Positions 54,708 to 63,916 are shown, numbered from the stretch's first letter. The stretch: 64,000 nucleotides of DNA from Aliiglaciecola sp. 3_MG-2023 (GCF_030548205.1 NZ_JAUORV010000018.1:52349-116348), one strand, 5' to 3'. Numbers and translations: made by a program. The notes: a model not told the origin generated them from the letters alone.

Positions 54708-56026
54708 TTTTCTTTACTCGAAAAAGAGGTGTTGATCGTATCCACAAGAGGCTGTGCAGTCAGTGATTCGATATCTGCACCACGCTGATGAGCTTGCTTC
54801 GCTGATTGAATTAAGGCTTGTTTGGCATTGAGTAGTTCTTGACGTGTACTCACCCATTCAAGGTAGCTGAATCGACCGTTTAAATAGGCTTGTTCTACTA
54901 ATTCCAGCGCTTGGACTAAGGGTGGGATAATAGAGTTTTGCAGTGTCTGTACATTGAGCAGCGCATTGTTTCTGACCATCAAGGCCATATTTAGCTGATG
55001 GTATAGTTTTTGTGTCGCTGACTCTTTTTGTTGTACCAGCTGCGCCTGAATTGCTCGCTGTTTTTCGTACGCGCCAAGGTTTCGGTCACCGGCAAACAGA
55101 GGCATACTCAGGCCTGCTACAAAGGCTGTTTCATCTATGCCATTCATGCGCCTGATACCAGCCGTCCAGCTTAAATCCGATTGATTAGCTGCTTGAGTAA
55201 GACGGACTTGAGATGCCTGCAATCTCGATTCTTGCGCATAGACCTCAAGATTGGGACTGTCCAATAAGGTGGTAAAAAGCGCGGTTAACGAAGGAGACGA
55301 TTGCAGCGCAAATAAGTCACCCTCCACATCAGTAAAAGAGGGATCTTTTTCCCCCCACATAATAGCCAGACTATTTATCATGGCTCGCTTAGTTTGCTGT
55401 GCGGTCACCACATCCAATCTGGCTCTTGCTAGTGCTGCTTCAGCGCGTTTCTGTTCATATGCAGGGGAAGCGCCTGCATCCACGCGTTTTGTGACAGCTT
55501 GATAGGTATATCGAGCAAGTGTTTCTGCATCTTTTTGCGCGTCAATTAACGCTTGTTGCGCCAATACATCGATGTAGCGACGTGTCACTTCAGCCAGTAC
55601 ATCCAAGGTGTCCACTTGTTTTTGTGCTTCGGCGAGGGTTGATTGTGCCTTAGCAAACGCCTTACGTGAGTTAAGTTTATTGCCCAATTCAATGACCGAC
55701 GACAATGTGAGAGTCAACTCGGTGTCCTTAATGCCTGAGACCTCGCCTGTTCCTAAGAAGTTTTCCACTTCAATACCTACGTTTAGGGCTGGTTTAAGAG
55801 ACGCAGTTTTAATTTCTCCCTCAATCGCTTGTTGCCTATATGTGAACTCATGCAACTCGGGCGAATTCGCTAATGTTCGCTGTATGGCACTTTGCAAGGT
55901 CATTTCGCGATTGGTGATACTGTTTGTTTGTGCTACTACCACGGTGTGTGTTGTCAAAAAAACAAGCATCGTGGAAATCACCCAAGCGTGCAAACGCATA
56001 GGGCGGCCCAATGAAATATGCATCAT
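54704..56026 (-). CDS. czcC: heavy-metal efflux outer-membrane channel, CzcC family
   Basis: A 440-residue TolC-type channel with signal peptide (about residues 14-33). Two outer-membrane-efflux repeats are present: LQSAIQRTLANSPELHEFTYR starts the first, and TQKLYHQLNMALMVRNNALLNVQTL the second. It completes the CzcCBA trans-envelope pump and is the first gene of the three. Translational coupling to czcB through a 4-base overlap. Confidence 0.9.
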   Translation of the reverse strand: MMHISLGRPMRLHAWVISTMLVFLTTHTVVVAQTNSITNREMTLQSAIQRTLANSPELHEFTYRQQAIEGEIKTASLKPALNVGIEVENFLGTGEVSGIKDTELTLTLSSVIELGNKLNSRKAFAKAQSTLAEAQKQVDTLDVLAEVTRRYIDVLAQQALIDAQKDAETLARYTYQAVTKRVDAGASPAYEQKRAEAALARARLDVVTAQQTKRAMINSLAIMWGEKDPSFTDVEGDLFALQSSPSLTALFTTLLDSPNLEVYAQESRLQASQVRLTQAANQSDLSWTAGIRRMNGIDETAFVAGLSMPLFAGDRNLGAYEKQRAIQAQLVQQKESATQKLYHQLNMALMVRNNALLNVQTLQNSIIPPLVQALELVEQAYLNGRFSYLEWVSTRQELLNAKQALIQSAKQAHQRGADIESLTAQPLVDTINTSFSSKEK

Positions 56027-56097
56027 TGTTTTATTCCTAAATTATCAAAAATATATATCGCCAAGCTGCTGGCGAACGGTGTTTGATTAGTTCAGGG

Positions 56098-56493
56098 TTA
56101 TGCTTTAGGTGGGCGTAATAATTGCGTGACCGGTGCATCTACTACTTTTGATAAGTAATAGAAGCCGTGATGGGTGGCAACAGAAGCAAGTTCAATTGCG
56201 GTGTTATTTCCAAGCCATTGGGCATGGGTTCCATGACAGTGACCACAATGGTGGCAATCAGCAGGATTGTGAGAAATATCTACGGTGGCGTTATCAGTAT
56301 CAAGTAGTTCGTTAGATTGCAGTTGAACATGCGTCTTCACAGAAGCAGCGTTATCTCCTGCCTGATGTTCATGTATTTCGCCTAGATGTTGCGAGTCGAT
56401 AGAATGAAAATCCAAGGACTTGGCGACAGCAGAAAACGACTGAAACAAAATCAGCGAAATCAGCAGGTAACTTGTCACCCTTACACTAAACAT
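56098..56493 (-). CDS. small exported His/Cys-rich protein
   Basis: A 131-residue protein with a signal peptide (LISLILFQSFSAVAKS). The mature part is rich in His: HSIDSQHLGEIHEHQAGD early, then HNPADCHHCGHCHGTHAQW, a compact cluster with two Cys and five or more His residues that suggests zinc, cadmium or cobalt binding in the periplasm. Similar short genes often precede czcC and are poorly named. It lies 71 bp upstream of czcC on the same strand and probably belongs to the operon. The metal-binding role is inference from composition. Confidence 0.72.
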   Translation of the reverse strand: MFSVRVTSYLLISLILFQSFSAVAKSLDFHSIDSQHLGEIHEHQAGDNAASVKTHVQLQSNELLDTDNATVDISHNPADCHHCGHCHGTHAQWLGNNTAIELASVATHHGFYYLSKVVDAPVTQLLRPPKA

Positions 56494-56580
56494 ATCTATC
56501 TACTCTCATCTTTTTCATATTAACAGGTAATCTAACTAAGACCAATCAACCAACCTAAACAAAGCATTTCAATCGTTATA

Positions 56581-57465
56581 TTACTCATCACGACAATCTT
56601 CATTGGCAAATTCAATTTCAATGGTAGTGTGCACAAAATCAAACTCATCAAGGCCTTGGCGAAGTTCGTCTTTTAGTGTTCTCAACTGAGAAACCGAAAC
56701 ATCTTGTTTCAACTCCACATGTGCCGTCATGACGCTATGTTCACCGTCCAGAGACCAGATATGAAAATGATGTATATCCGCCACATCATCAAATGACATG
56801 AGCACTTTACGCACTTCCTCCATCTGCTTAGCATCTGGCGTGGCTTGCAGGAATAACAATAAGGTTTCTTTTAGATTTCTAACTACATTGAATAAAATGA
56901 ATAACGTGAAGCCAATCGATAAGATAGGATCTAAAATTGGCCATGGCTTAAACATCAGCACAATCGATACGATCAGCACTGCCACCCAACCCAAAACATC
57001 TTCAAGCAAATGCCAGTTTAAGATACGCTCGTTTAAGGAATTCCCTTCGCTAAGTTTATACGCAGCAAATCCATTAACGACGATGCCAAAAATTGACAGG
57101 AGTAACATGCCTTCGACTTGCGGCATTTCGGGTGCTGAAAGCCTTGGGATAGCTTCGAATAAGATCCATATTGAGCCGGTCGTTAACACTAACCCATTGA
57201 TCAATGCACCAAGAAGTGAAAAGCGTTTATAGCCATAGGAAAATGTATTGGTTGCTTCTTTATCACTGAGTTTATTTAAGCTCCAAGCAGTACCAATGGA
57301 TAAACTATCGCCCAAATCATGCACTGCGTCGGCCATTATAGCCGTGCTGTTTGTCAGCCATCCGCCGATAAATTCAATGATAGTGAATACGACATTCAAG
57401 AAAAATGCCCAGCCAATCCGTTTTGATGCGCTGTTATCACTTTGACTGTGGTTATGATTATGCAT
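56581..57465 (-). CDS. czcD: cation diffusion facilitator, CzcD type
   Basis: A 294-residue CDF efflux protein starting at the ATG at 57465 (MHNHNHSQSDNSASKRIGWAFFLNVVF) with a His-rich N-terminus. Six hydrophobic helices are followed by a cytoplasmic metal-binding domain ending in ADIHHFHIWSLDGEHSVMTAHVEL. Motifs for metal transport are HDLGD (TM5-like) and GWLTNSTAIMADAVHDLGDS. It removes Zn/Cd/Co from the cytoplasm into the periplasm, from where CzcCBA can take over. The start overlaps the DUF3703 gene by 8 bases. A longer frame to 57591 overlaps that gene fully and was rejected. Confidence 0.92.
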   Translation of the reverse strand: MHNHNHSQSDNSASKRIGWAFFLNVVFTIIEFIGGWLTNSTAIMADAVHDLGDSLSIGTAWSLNKLSDKEATNTFSYGYKRFSLLGALINGLVLTTGSIWILFEAIPRLSAPEMPQVEGMLLLSIFGIVVNGFAAYKLSEGNSLNERILNWHLLEDVLGWVAVLIVSIVLMFKPWPILDPILSIGFTLFILFNVVRNLKETLLLFLQATPDAKQMEEVRKVLMSFDDVADIHHFHIWSLDGEHSVMTAHVELKQDVSVSQLRTLKDELRQGLDEFDFVHTTIEIEFANEDCRDE

Positions 57466-57817
57466 GGTTGATTTTGTCCAATATCGCTTGATTTTCAGCG
57501 TTGATTGGCAGTCGCTTAAAAGGGCTGATGTCAGTGCCGCCTGTATTCCCTTTAGGTACAAGGCCGATAGCTGTTTTGGTTGCAGCACCAACTATCCTTA
57601 TTACTTGTCCAAAAGCGGCTCTCCAATCTTTGTTTAGAAGACCATGTCGCAGCATTTTATAATGAATTAAACAATGGTAATAAGTAGAGTGCTGACCAAT
57701 TACATGCGCATCCTCCAGCGCTGCAAATGCCTGCCTCTCATTATTGTTAGACATTGCATCTGAGTAATCTGTCAATTTGGAATCGATATGCGGCTTAACG
57801 GCTTTATTGTATGTCAT
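57458..57817 (-). CDS. DUF3703 family protein
   Basis: A 119-residue cytosolic protein (no signal, no membrane helix). It has the DUF3703 pattern AFAALEDAHVIGQHSTYYHCLIHYKML and a conserved end KGNTGGTDISPFKRLPI. Its ALEDAHVIGQ/HxxHxxM elements with two or three His look metal-binding. It is sandwiched between two CDF transporters, overlapping the upstream gene by 4 bases and the downstream by 8, so the three are translated together. No function is established for the family; association with metal efflux is the clue. Confidence 0.82.
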   Translation of the reverse strand: MTYNKAVKPHIDSKLTDYSDAMSNNNERQAFAALEDAHVIGQHSTYYHCLIHYKMLRHGLLNKDWRAAFGQVIRIVGAATKTAIGLVPKGNTGGTDISPFKRLPINAENQAILDKINHA

Positions 57818-58449
57818 AGTGGCTCACCCACTTTACCTTTCTGTACTTCGTTATTAATTACTTCATGCTTGGCGTCTTTCAGGATCATCCACGCTCCGCG
57901 CAGCACGACAATCGACACTATACAGCCGATAACCAGATCCGGTACTCTGCTATCAAGCCATACCACTACAACTCCGGCCATGATGACGCCCATGTTGGCA
58001 ATGACATCGTTAGCTGAAAAAATCCAGCTAGCTCGCATATGTACTTCGTCATTTTTATGATTTCGAATAATCATCAAGCAAGCGACATTTGCAATTAGGG
58101 CAATGAAACCCATTCCTATCATTAATGGTGAGATAGGCTCACTGCCCAAGAATAATCTTCTTGTAATATCAATGAGAATGATCACGCCCAGCAATAACTG
58201 AAAGTAACCACTGATTTGCGCAGCTTTGGCTTTGTGAAGTATAGATTTACCCACAGCATAAATACCTATGCCGTAAACAACCGCATCTGCTAGCATGTCC
58301 ATAGAGTCTGCTATCAAAGCAGTAGAGTCAGCCAAAATACCCACGGTCATCTCAACGAAAAACATCGTCGCATTGATGCCGAGCAGCCAATACAGAACCT
58401 GTTTTTGTGAGGCATCTTTGATTTCCACTTCACAGCCGCATCCACTCAT
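57814..58449 (-). CDS. short CDF-type cation transporter
   Basis: A 211-residue six-helix membrane protein. It begins MSGCGCEVEIKD with a Cys pair, then GILADSTALIADSMDMLADAVVYGIGIYA (in pieces), the transport-site Asp residues of CDF helix 2, and SANDVIANMGVIMAG for helix 5. It lacks the C-terminal cytoplasmic domain of CzcD, as do other short members. It is the first gene of the metal operon, facing the MerR regulator gene across an 81-bp promoter region. Confidence 0.87.
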   Translation of the reverse strand: MSGCGCEVEIKDASQKQVLYWLLGINATMFFVEMTVGILADSTALIADSMDMLADAVVYGIGIYAVGKSILHKAKAAQISGYFQLLLGVIILIDITRRLFLGSEPISPLMIGMGFIALIANVACLMIIRNHKNDEVHMRASWIFSANDVIANMGVIMAGVVVVWLDSRVPDLVIGCIVSIVVLRGAWMILKDAKHEVINNEVQKGKVGEPL

Positions 58450-58481
58450 TGTTCAACTCCTATTCCCAAAACTATAGCTAC

Positions 58482-58512
58482 AGTGTAAAGTCTATACCTA
58501 GTATAGGGTCAA
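58482..58512 (-). promoter_or_regulatory. MerR-type promoter/operator of the metal operon
   Basis: Minus strand: TTGACC (58507-58512) and TACACT (58482-58487) are separated by a 19-base spacer. The spacer contains CTATAC-TAG-GTATAG, a near-perfect dyad. Overlong spacing with a dyad inside is the mark of MerR-activated promoters, which need DNA distortion to align -35 and -10. Confidence 0.8.
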
Positions 58513-58530
58513 CAGCACAAAGGCACGTTT

Positions 58531-58920
58531 ATGAAAATAGGTGAGCTATCAAAAAAAAGTGGGTGTTCTATTCAAACGATCCGTTTTTATGAAAAACAGG
58601 GGTTGTTTGAAGCTTGCAATCGCAGTGAAGGTAACTACAGAATTTACGACGCCTCATCGTTGAGGGCACTGCGATTTATTAAACAATGTCGCTCATTAGA
58701 TTTGACCATAATAGAAATTAAACAGCTGTTGGATACAAAAAATAATCCCAATAAAAGTTGTTCTAGTGTGAACAATTTGATCCATCAACATATGGTTGAC
58801 GTCACGCATCGCATTGCAGAGCTTGAGGAGCTAAAGATTACCCTATCTGAGATGGCCTCGGCATGCACAGATAATAGAAAAGTTAAAGAATGTGGGGTAT
58901 TGCAGTTGCTTGAAGAGTGA
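58531..58920 (+). CDS. MerR-family metal regulator, CadR/PbrR type
   Basis: A 129-residue MerR protein. N-terminal helix-turn-helix MKIGELSKKSGCSIQTIRFYEKQGLF, long dimerisation helix (about 80-110), and a C-terminal metal site. Cys at about 78 (NKSCSS) plus ACTDN and KECGV near 112-120 is the three-Cys arrangement of the Cd/Pb-sensing CadR/PbrR branch, as opposed to ZntR (Zn) or CueR (Cu). It is divergent from the CDF/czc genes and binds the dyad between them. Confidence 0.9.
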   Translation: MKIGELSKKSGCSIQTIRFYEKQGLFEACNRSEGNYRIYDASSLRALRFIKQCRSLDLTIIEIKQLLDTKNNPNKSCSSVNNLIHQHMVDVTHRIAELEELKITLSEMASACTDNRKVKECGVLQLLEE

Positions 58921-59122
58921 TACTGATATCTACAAGTCTTGTAGTTTTACGTTTGCCTAAGGTTTCATAATGGTACATGGTTCGCTAATTGATATTAGAT
59001 AAAGTAACCAATACACAATAAATAGCTACGTCCGCTATCTTGGGCAAAGGAGTCGTTCGGCTATCGCTGCACCAACTGCTGCTAATCGCTCAAACCCGCT
59101 TGTCAGTTTATTAAGCAAGCCT

Positions 59123-59139
59123 GAGTTTCAAACATTAAT
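59123..59139. repeat. right 17-bp inverted repeat of the metal island
   Basis: GAGTTTCAAACATTAAT is the exact reverse complement of 50294-50310. It is followed by CGAGTTTTATAAAGTTT (59144-59160), which resembles CGAGTATATTAAAGTTT left of the other copy, in direct orientation. The gap 58921-59360 holds this and the 20-bp repeat at 59205, and no gene. Confidence 0.7.
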
Positions 59140-59204
59140 TAGTCGAGTTTTATAAAGTTTAAGCTTTGGTTTACCCTAGTTACAAACATTGAGTAAGACC
59201 AATC

Positions 59205-59224
59205 ACATGGACAGCCACAAACTG
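59205..59224 (+). repeat. 20-bp repeat, copy 1
   Basis: ACATGGACAGCCACAAACTG matches 63917-63936 at 19 of 20 positions and in the same orientation. Both are in intergenic sequence. Confidence 0.75.
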
Positions 59225-59360
59225 AATTCATATTCGGCAAAATTAATTTTTAGTATCTAACTAAATGAGCTTATCGGTGATTCGCGCTCTATTCACGGTC
59301 AGTCTTTACCCTCGTTTAGTTTCCATTATTCGAAACAAATGGGAACTAATACTGCTGATG

Positions 59361-60278
59361 TCATTCAAGTTTGATTCCAGCAAACTCTGGGATTTCATTT
59401 TTCAAACAATCAATAAACGCACTGAGTTTTAATGGCATGTAATCTCTGCTTGAGTAAACTACCCATGCAGATGTATCAAAATCTGCTGCAGCACATTCAT
59501 AATCTGAAAACAGTTCTACCAAGCTACCATCGTTCAATTCGTCTCGACACAACCAGTCAGGTAGCAGTGCCACTCCCAATCCTGCTACCGCGCTAGCTGT
59601 CATCGTCATGCCGTGGGAGATTAATAAATGCCCTGTCACAGGAACGACTAGCTCTTTCTTCTTAGCTTGACGAAATTTCCAAGCTTCTCGATATCCAGGA
59701 ATTGAAAATCTGAGACATTCCAATTCACTTAAACAAAAAGGATTATTGGTGATTGCATTCGATTTGATGAACGCAGGACTGGCACAAACAATAAACTTTC
59801 TAGGTGCTAACTCTTTACAAATAAAATCATCAGTAGGTTTTTTTCCGAAACGAATCGCGGCATCAATTTGTTGCTCTACAATATCTACTTGGTTGTCGGC
59901 AAGCACCAATTCAATTATCAACTTTGGATATTTCTTCCTCATAATAGGCAATAATGGAACCAATTTTTTTTGTCCGAATGAAGTACAAGCCGTTACTCTG
60001 AGAGTGCCGATAGGTTGATTCGATAGATCTAAAGCCCGTTCTCCTGCTTGTATAAACGTATCGACCAGTCCTTCTACTTGCCTAAAATAGGATTTTCCAG
60101 CTTCTGTTGGAGATAATTTACGTGTCGTTCGTTGGAATAGGCGAAAACCTAAAGTGGTTTCAAGCTTCCGAATAGACCGCGATACTGATGAAGGATCAAT
60201 ATTTCGCATTCTTGCCACTTCGGCAAAGCTGTTGCGTTTCACTACTTCAACAAACAATTGAATATTGTTCAAATCCAT
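59361..60278 (-). CDS. LysR-family regulator
   Basis: A 305-residue LysR protein. The N-terminal winged helix (MDLNNIQLFVEVVKRNSFAEVARM...DPSSVSRSIRKLE) belongs to the branch with SPTEAGKSYF. Residues ~90-300 form a periplasmic-binding-type ligand domain. It is divergent from a cupin gene 113 bp away and is its likely regulator. The promoter region is AT-rich and has no clear T-N11-A box I can certify. Confidence 0.9.
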   Translation of the reverse strand: MDLNNIQLFVEVVKRNSFAEVARMRNIDPSSVSRSIRKLETTLGFRLFQRTTRKLSPTEAGKSYFRQVEGLVDTFIQAGERALDLSNQPIGTLRVTACTSFGQKKLVPLLPIMRKKYPKLIIELVLADNQVDIVEQQIDAAIRFGKKPTDDFICKELAPRKFIVCASPAFIKSNAITNNPFCLSELECLRFSIPGYREAWKFRQAKKKELVVPVTGHLLISHGMTMTASAVAGLGVALLPDWLCRDELNDGSLVELFSDYECAAADFDTSAWVVYSSRDYMPLKLSAFIDCLKNEIPEFAGIKLE

Positions 60279-60391
60279 TCGTGCACTCCTTACATTAATA
60301 TAATGATTATATGCCTATTTACTGTGCAAGTAACCAACTGTAGTCTTTCTAACGTGTTGGTAAATCAAACTTAGAAAAGGGAGAGATTCAA

Positions 60392-60751
60392 ATGGGATTA
60401 AAGTTTTATAAGCAATTTTTCACAACAAAAACTGAAGTTTTAGCAGACATAGAAAAAAATGATACTTGGCCAACTACTTTTGTATCAGGGGCGACAGAAG
60501 GGCCTCCTGTGCATTGGCATAACGATGAAGTTCACGCTTACATCATGCAAGGAGAAACTGATTTTTTAGATGCACAAACCAACGAGCGAACAATGGTTTG
60601 TGCTGGGGATAAAATTGTAATACCTAAGGGAGAGTTACATGCAGAAGGAGCGATTAAAGATCGCGTTGTATATATTCTTGCCTTACCAGATCCGAGATTA
60701 CCTGAAGATTTTCTTGCAATGTTTACACCCGAACAGTGCGTTGATAAATAA
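60392..60751 (+). CDS. small cupin-domain protein
   Basis: A 119-residue single-domain cupin. Motif 1 is PPVHWHNDEVHAYIMQGETDF (in two parts) with three His and a Glu ligand for a divalent metal, and motif 2 is GDKIVIPKGELHAEG. Small cupins include isomerases, dioxygenases and sugar-binding proteins; no substrate is evident. It is paired with the LysR gene, whose effector or target it may be. Confidence 0.85.
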   Translation: MGLKFYKQFFTTKTEVLADIEKNDTWPTTFVSGATEGPPVHWHNDEVHAYIMQGETDFLDAQTNERTMVCAGDKIVIPKGELHAEGAIKDRVVYILALPDPRLPEDFLAMFTPEQCVDK

Positions 60752-60988
60752 AAGATATAATGTGCCTATGATTGTAAAAATCCAATGACTGATTATAAGT
60801 TTGAAGTAAAATAGATACCGATTCATGAGCACATTTTAAGCACACTATAATTGCCGCTACATTTAGCTCACAAGATAAACCCAGCATTATTCCTAAGACC
60901 GCATAAGTCTGTTATATTTTACTGGCTTGGTTATTACCTTTTGTTTTGACCTCCTAGCTTTCATAATAAGCGAAAATAAGGAACAAAA

Positions 60989-62257
60989 ATGTTGAACCTC
61001 AAAGGTACAAGCACGGTTTTCATTTCGTTGTTAGTTTTTTTATTGTCTGCTTGTTCTTCGAATCCCAAGTTAATGCCTACCCCCAATGTATTTGTAAATA
61101 ATCTTTATTCAGAAAGCGAAATACCTGAAGCTCTGCGTGAAACCAGTCTAGAATTGATATATGTGACAGACCGCGGCACTTCCGAGAAAAAAGGGGTTAT
61201 ATATGATGCAAGTCGCTCGTCATCACTTGCATACGGTGTTGCCAAAGTAAATTTTGCAGATAAGTTGCTATCTTGGGAAGAATTAGTAGAACAAAGCACC
61301 CTGCAAAAACGATCTGCTGATTTAACCTACGTACTAGAACAAGTCGATGAACAAGGTCGTTTTCCGGTATCGCCGTATAAATTTAGGCGGGTAGGAGAAC
61401 GACTTCAAATTGACGAAGACATTCTAGAACAAAAGTCGTTTCATGAAACGCAACTAAACAACAATATCAATCAACGTTTAAAAAATAGTGAAAATAAAGA
61501 TGTTATTTTATTTGTTCATGGCTTTAATAATACCTTTAACGAATCAGTATTTACCCTTGCAGGCATTTGGCACTTTCTGAAACGCCAAGGTGTGCCTATT
61601 GTATATTCTTGGCCAGCGGCGGCAAAAGGCGTAACCGCATATTTTGCAGATAAAGAATCGGGGCAATTTACGATTTTTCATTTGAAAGAAACCTTGCGAC
61701 TGCTGTTTAAAAATCCCGAAATAGAAAATATCCATATTATTGCTCATAGTCGAGGTACCGACGTTGTCACCACAACACTACGAGAACTTATCATCGAGAA
61801 TAGAGCTAGTGGCGGAAACCCAAGAAAAGACTTACGTATCGAAAATCTTATTTTAGCTGCTCCGGATTTAGATTTTGGCATTATTAAACAACGCCTAATG
61901 GCTGAACAGTTTGGCCCCGCTTTTGGAAAAATTACTATTTACACGTCGCAAGAAGATAGCGCTTTAGGCATTTCTCAATGGTTAACTAACGGCTTGAGTT
62001 TTGGGCGGTTGAATACAAAAGATGTGAATATGAATGAGCGTAATATTTTCAATTCAGTGGGAAATGTGAGCTTAATCAAAGTACCTAAGTCAGTAAACTT
62101 TATAGGGCATGATTACTTTCATAGCAATCCTGCAGTAAGTTCAGACCTTATCAATCTGATTTTATTCAATGCCGAACCTGGTTCGAAAGAGCGACCATTG
62201 AAAAGACTTGAAAACAACTTTTGGTCACTGGATTCTGATTATCTAATTGGAAAATAA
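60989..62257 (+). CDS. DUF900 alpha/beta hydrolase lipoprotein
   Basis: A 422-residue lipoprotein (signal VFISLLVFLLSACSSNPKL, lipobox Cys). The hydrolase domain (about 160-400) has the oxyanion region FVHGFNNTFNESVFTLAG and the nucleophile motif AHSRGTDVV. The DUF900 family contains predicted lipases/esterases of the envelope. It stands alone; 60752-60988 and 62258-62521 contain no gene I can see. Confidence 0.82.
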   Translation: MLNLKGTSTVFISLLVFLLSACSSNPKLMPTPNVFVNNLYSESEIPEALRETSLELIYVTDRGTSEKKGVIYDASRSSSLAYGVAKVNFADKLLSWEELVEQSTLQKRSADLTYVLEQVDEQGRFPVSPYKFRRVGERLQIDEDILEQKSFHETQLNNNINQRLKNSENKDVILFVHGFNNTFNESVFTLAGIWHFLKRQGVPIVYSWPAAAKGVTAYFADKESGQFTIFHLKETLRLLFKNPEIENIHIIAHSRGTDVVTTTLRELIIENRASGGNPRKDLRIENLILAAPDLDFGIIKQRLMAEQFGPAFGKITIYTSQEDSALGISQWLTNGLSFGRLNTKDVNMNERNIFNSVGNVSLIKVPKSVNFIGHDYFHSNPAVSSDLINLILFNAEPGSKERPLKRLENNFWSLDSDYLIGK

Positions 62258-62521
62258 GTCTTTTAACTACAAATTATTCGAAACAGAATCTTTTCGTTAG
62301 TCTTAACGCCTAGCTTTCAATAGACCTGATAATCTCAGGTATCTAGGCTAGTGCTCAATACATTTCGACTTCATACTTTTAAACTAAAGTGACCGGATTT
62401 ATCATAATCTAGTATCGTTTTTTTCACGCTATTTTGTCTTATCGTTACTATCAATTCGTATTATTTCCATGAAAAGTTGTATAGTAAAAATACAATAACA
62501 CTAATAAAAGGTATCTAAGCT

Positions 62522-63814
62522 ATGAAAGGATTTCAGCTCATTCGCTGCATATTATTTTCTGTTTTTGGCGTATTCACGGCAAATACTCTGGCTATAGCAG
62601 ACACTCAGTTCGTTTATGCAGATGCCTTTGTGAATGTTAAAAACGGTAAATTAATAACACGTCCCTTATTAGAAATTCAAGACGGTAAAATTGTCAAGAT
62701 TACCGCCAATAATCGTGCACCATTACCTCAAAATACCGTCGATTTGAGCGGTCATACACTTTTACCCGGTCTGACCGATATGCACGTTCATCTTACTGCC
62801 GATTCACAACAACATGGCTATGCTGGCCTAGCTGACTCTTTACCTAGAGTGACATTAACGGGCGCAAAACATGCCAAAGTAACTTTAATGGCTGGCTTTA
62901 CTACCGTGCGGGATGTAGGCGCTCCAGGCTTCTCCGATGTGGCACTACGTGATGCAATTAACGATGGTGACATTGAAGGGCCACGAATGTTTGTATCTGG
63001 TGACGCTTTAGGGGTGACAGGTGGGCACTGTGATAACAATCTGTTGCCTGCTGAATATAAAGTGACAGCCGATGGCGTAGCAGATGGTCCTTGGGGAGTG
63101 CGCAAAAAAGTACGTGAGAATATTAAATATGGCGCAACGGTGATTAAGTTTTGCGCTACAGGTGGTGTGTTATCTAAAGGCACCAAAGTCGGCGTTCAGC
63201 AATATACGCTTGAAGAAATGCAAGCCATAGTCGACGAAGCGCATATGCGCGGATTAACAGTGGCGGCTCACGCACACGGTACGGAAGGCATTATTAGTGC
63301 AATAAAGGCAGGAGTGGATTCAATCGAGCATGCTAGCTTTATAAATGATGAGGCTATTTCTTTGGCCAAGAAAAGCGGAACTTACTTTTCTATGGATGTT
63401 TACGTGACAGAATTTATTCTAAGTGAGGGTGAAAACGCCGGCATTTTAGAAGAAAGTTTAGCTAAAGAACGTACGGTAGGTAAAAAGCAGCGTGATAACT
63501 TTAGAAAAGCCGTAAAAGCTGGGGTGAATATGGTATTTGGCAGCGACGCAGGGGTTTACCCCCATGGCGATAACGCGAAACAATTTTCACGAATGGTTGA
63601 GTTTGGTATGACACCAATACAAGCCATACAGGCAGCAACCATCAATGCCGCCACACTGCTAAAGCAGGAGCAACTATTTGGCAGCATTGAAGAAGGAAAA
63701 ATGGCCGACATCGTCGCCATTAAAGGTAACCCACTCAATGACATCAGCTTACTTGAGAACGTAGTCTTTGTGATGAAAGAAGGCACTGTGTATTTACAAT
63801 CAGCACCCAAGTAA
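62522..63814 (+). CDS. exported amidohydrolase (imidazolonepropionase-like)
   Basis: A 430-residue metal-dependent amidohydrolase with a signal peptide (ILFSVFGVFTANTLAIA). Metal ligands and catalytic residues are TDMHVHLTAD, VIKFCATGG, AAHAHGTEG, IEHASFINDEA and GSDAGVYPHGDN, and the end is EGKMADIVAIKGNPL. It matches the Xaa-Pro dipeptidase/imidazolonepropionase-like subgroup that acts on N-acyl amino acids or peptides in the periplasm. The exact substrate is not predictable. No operon partner. Confidence 0.88.
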   Translation: MKGFQLIRCILFSVFGVFTANTLAIADTQFVYADAFVNVKNGKLITRPLLEIQDGKIVKITANNRAPLPQNTVDLSGHTLLPGLTDMHVHLTADSQQHGYAGLADSLPRVTLTGAKHAKVTLMAGFTTVRDVGAPGFSDVALRDAINDGDIEGPRMFVSGDALGVTGGHCDNNLLPAEYKVTADGVADGPWGVRKKVRENIKYGATVIKFCATGGVLSKGTKVGVQQYTLEEMQAIVDEAHMRGLTVAAHAHGTEGIISAIKAGVDSIEHASFINDEAISLAKKSGTYFSMDVYVTEFILSEGENAGILEESLAKERTVGKKQRDNFRKAVKAGVNMVFGSDAGVYPHGDNAKQFSRMVEFGMTPIQAIQAATINAATLLKQEQLFGSIEEGKMADIVAIKGNPLNDISLLENVVFVMKEGTVYLQSAPK

Positions 63815-63916
63815 CTTAGGGTGCATGGTTGGTTGAAATTAACCAGGGCGGTGTTAATTAGACAAGAATTTGTTGATTAATTGGACCGCTTAGTTTTTTA
63901 CTTTAACATTAATTTA

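Noticed and set aside
50239..59160. A complete Tn7-like transposon after glmS
   Set aside because: No tnsABCD genes or canonical Tn7 ends (TGTGGGCGG) are present; only the insertion position and an inverted repeat argue for past mobility.
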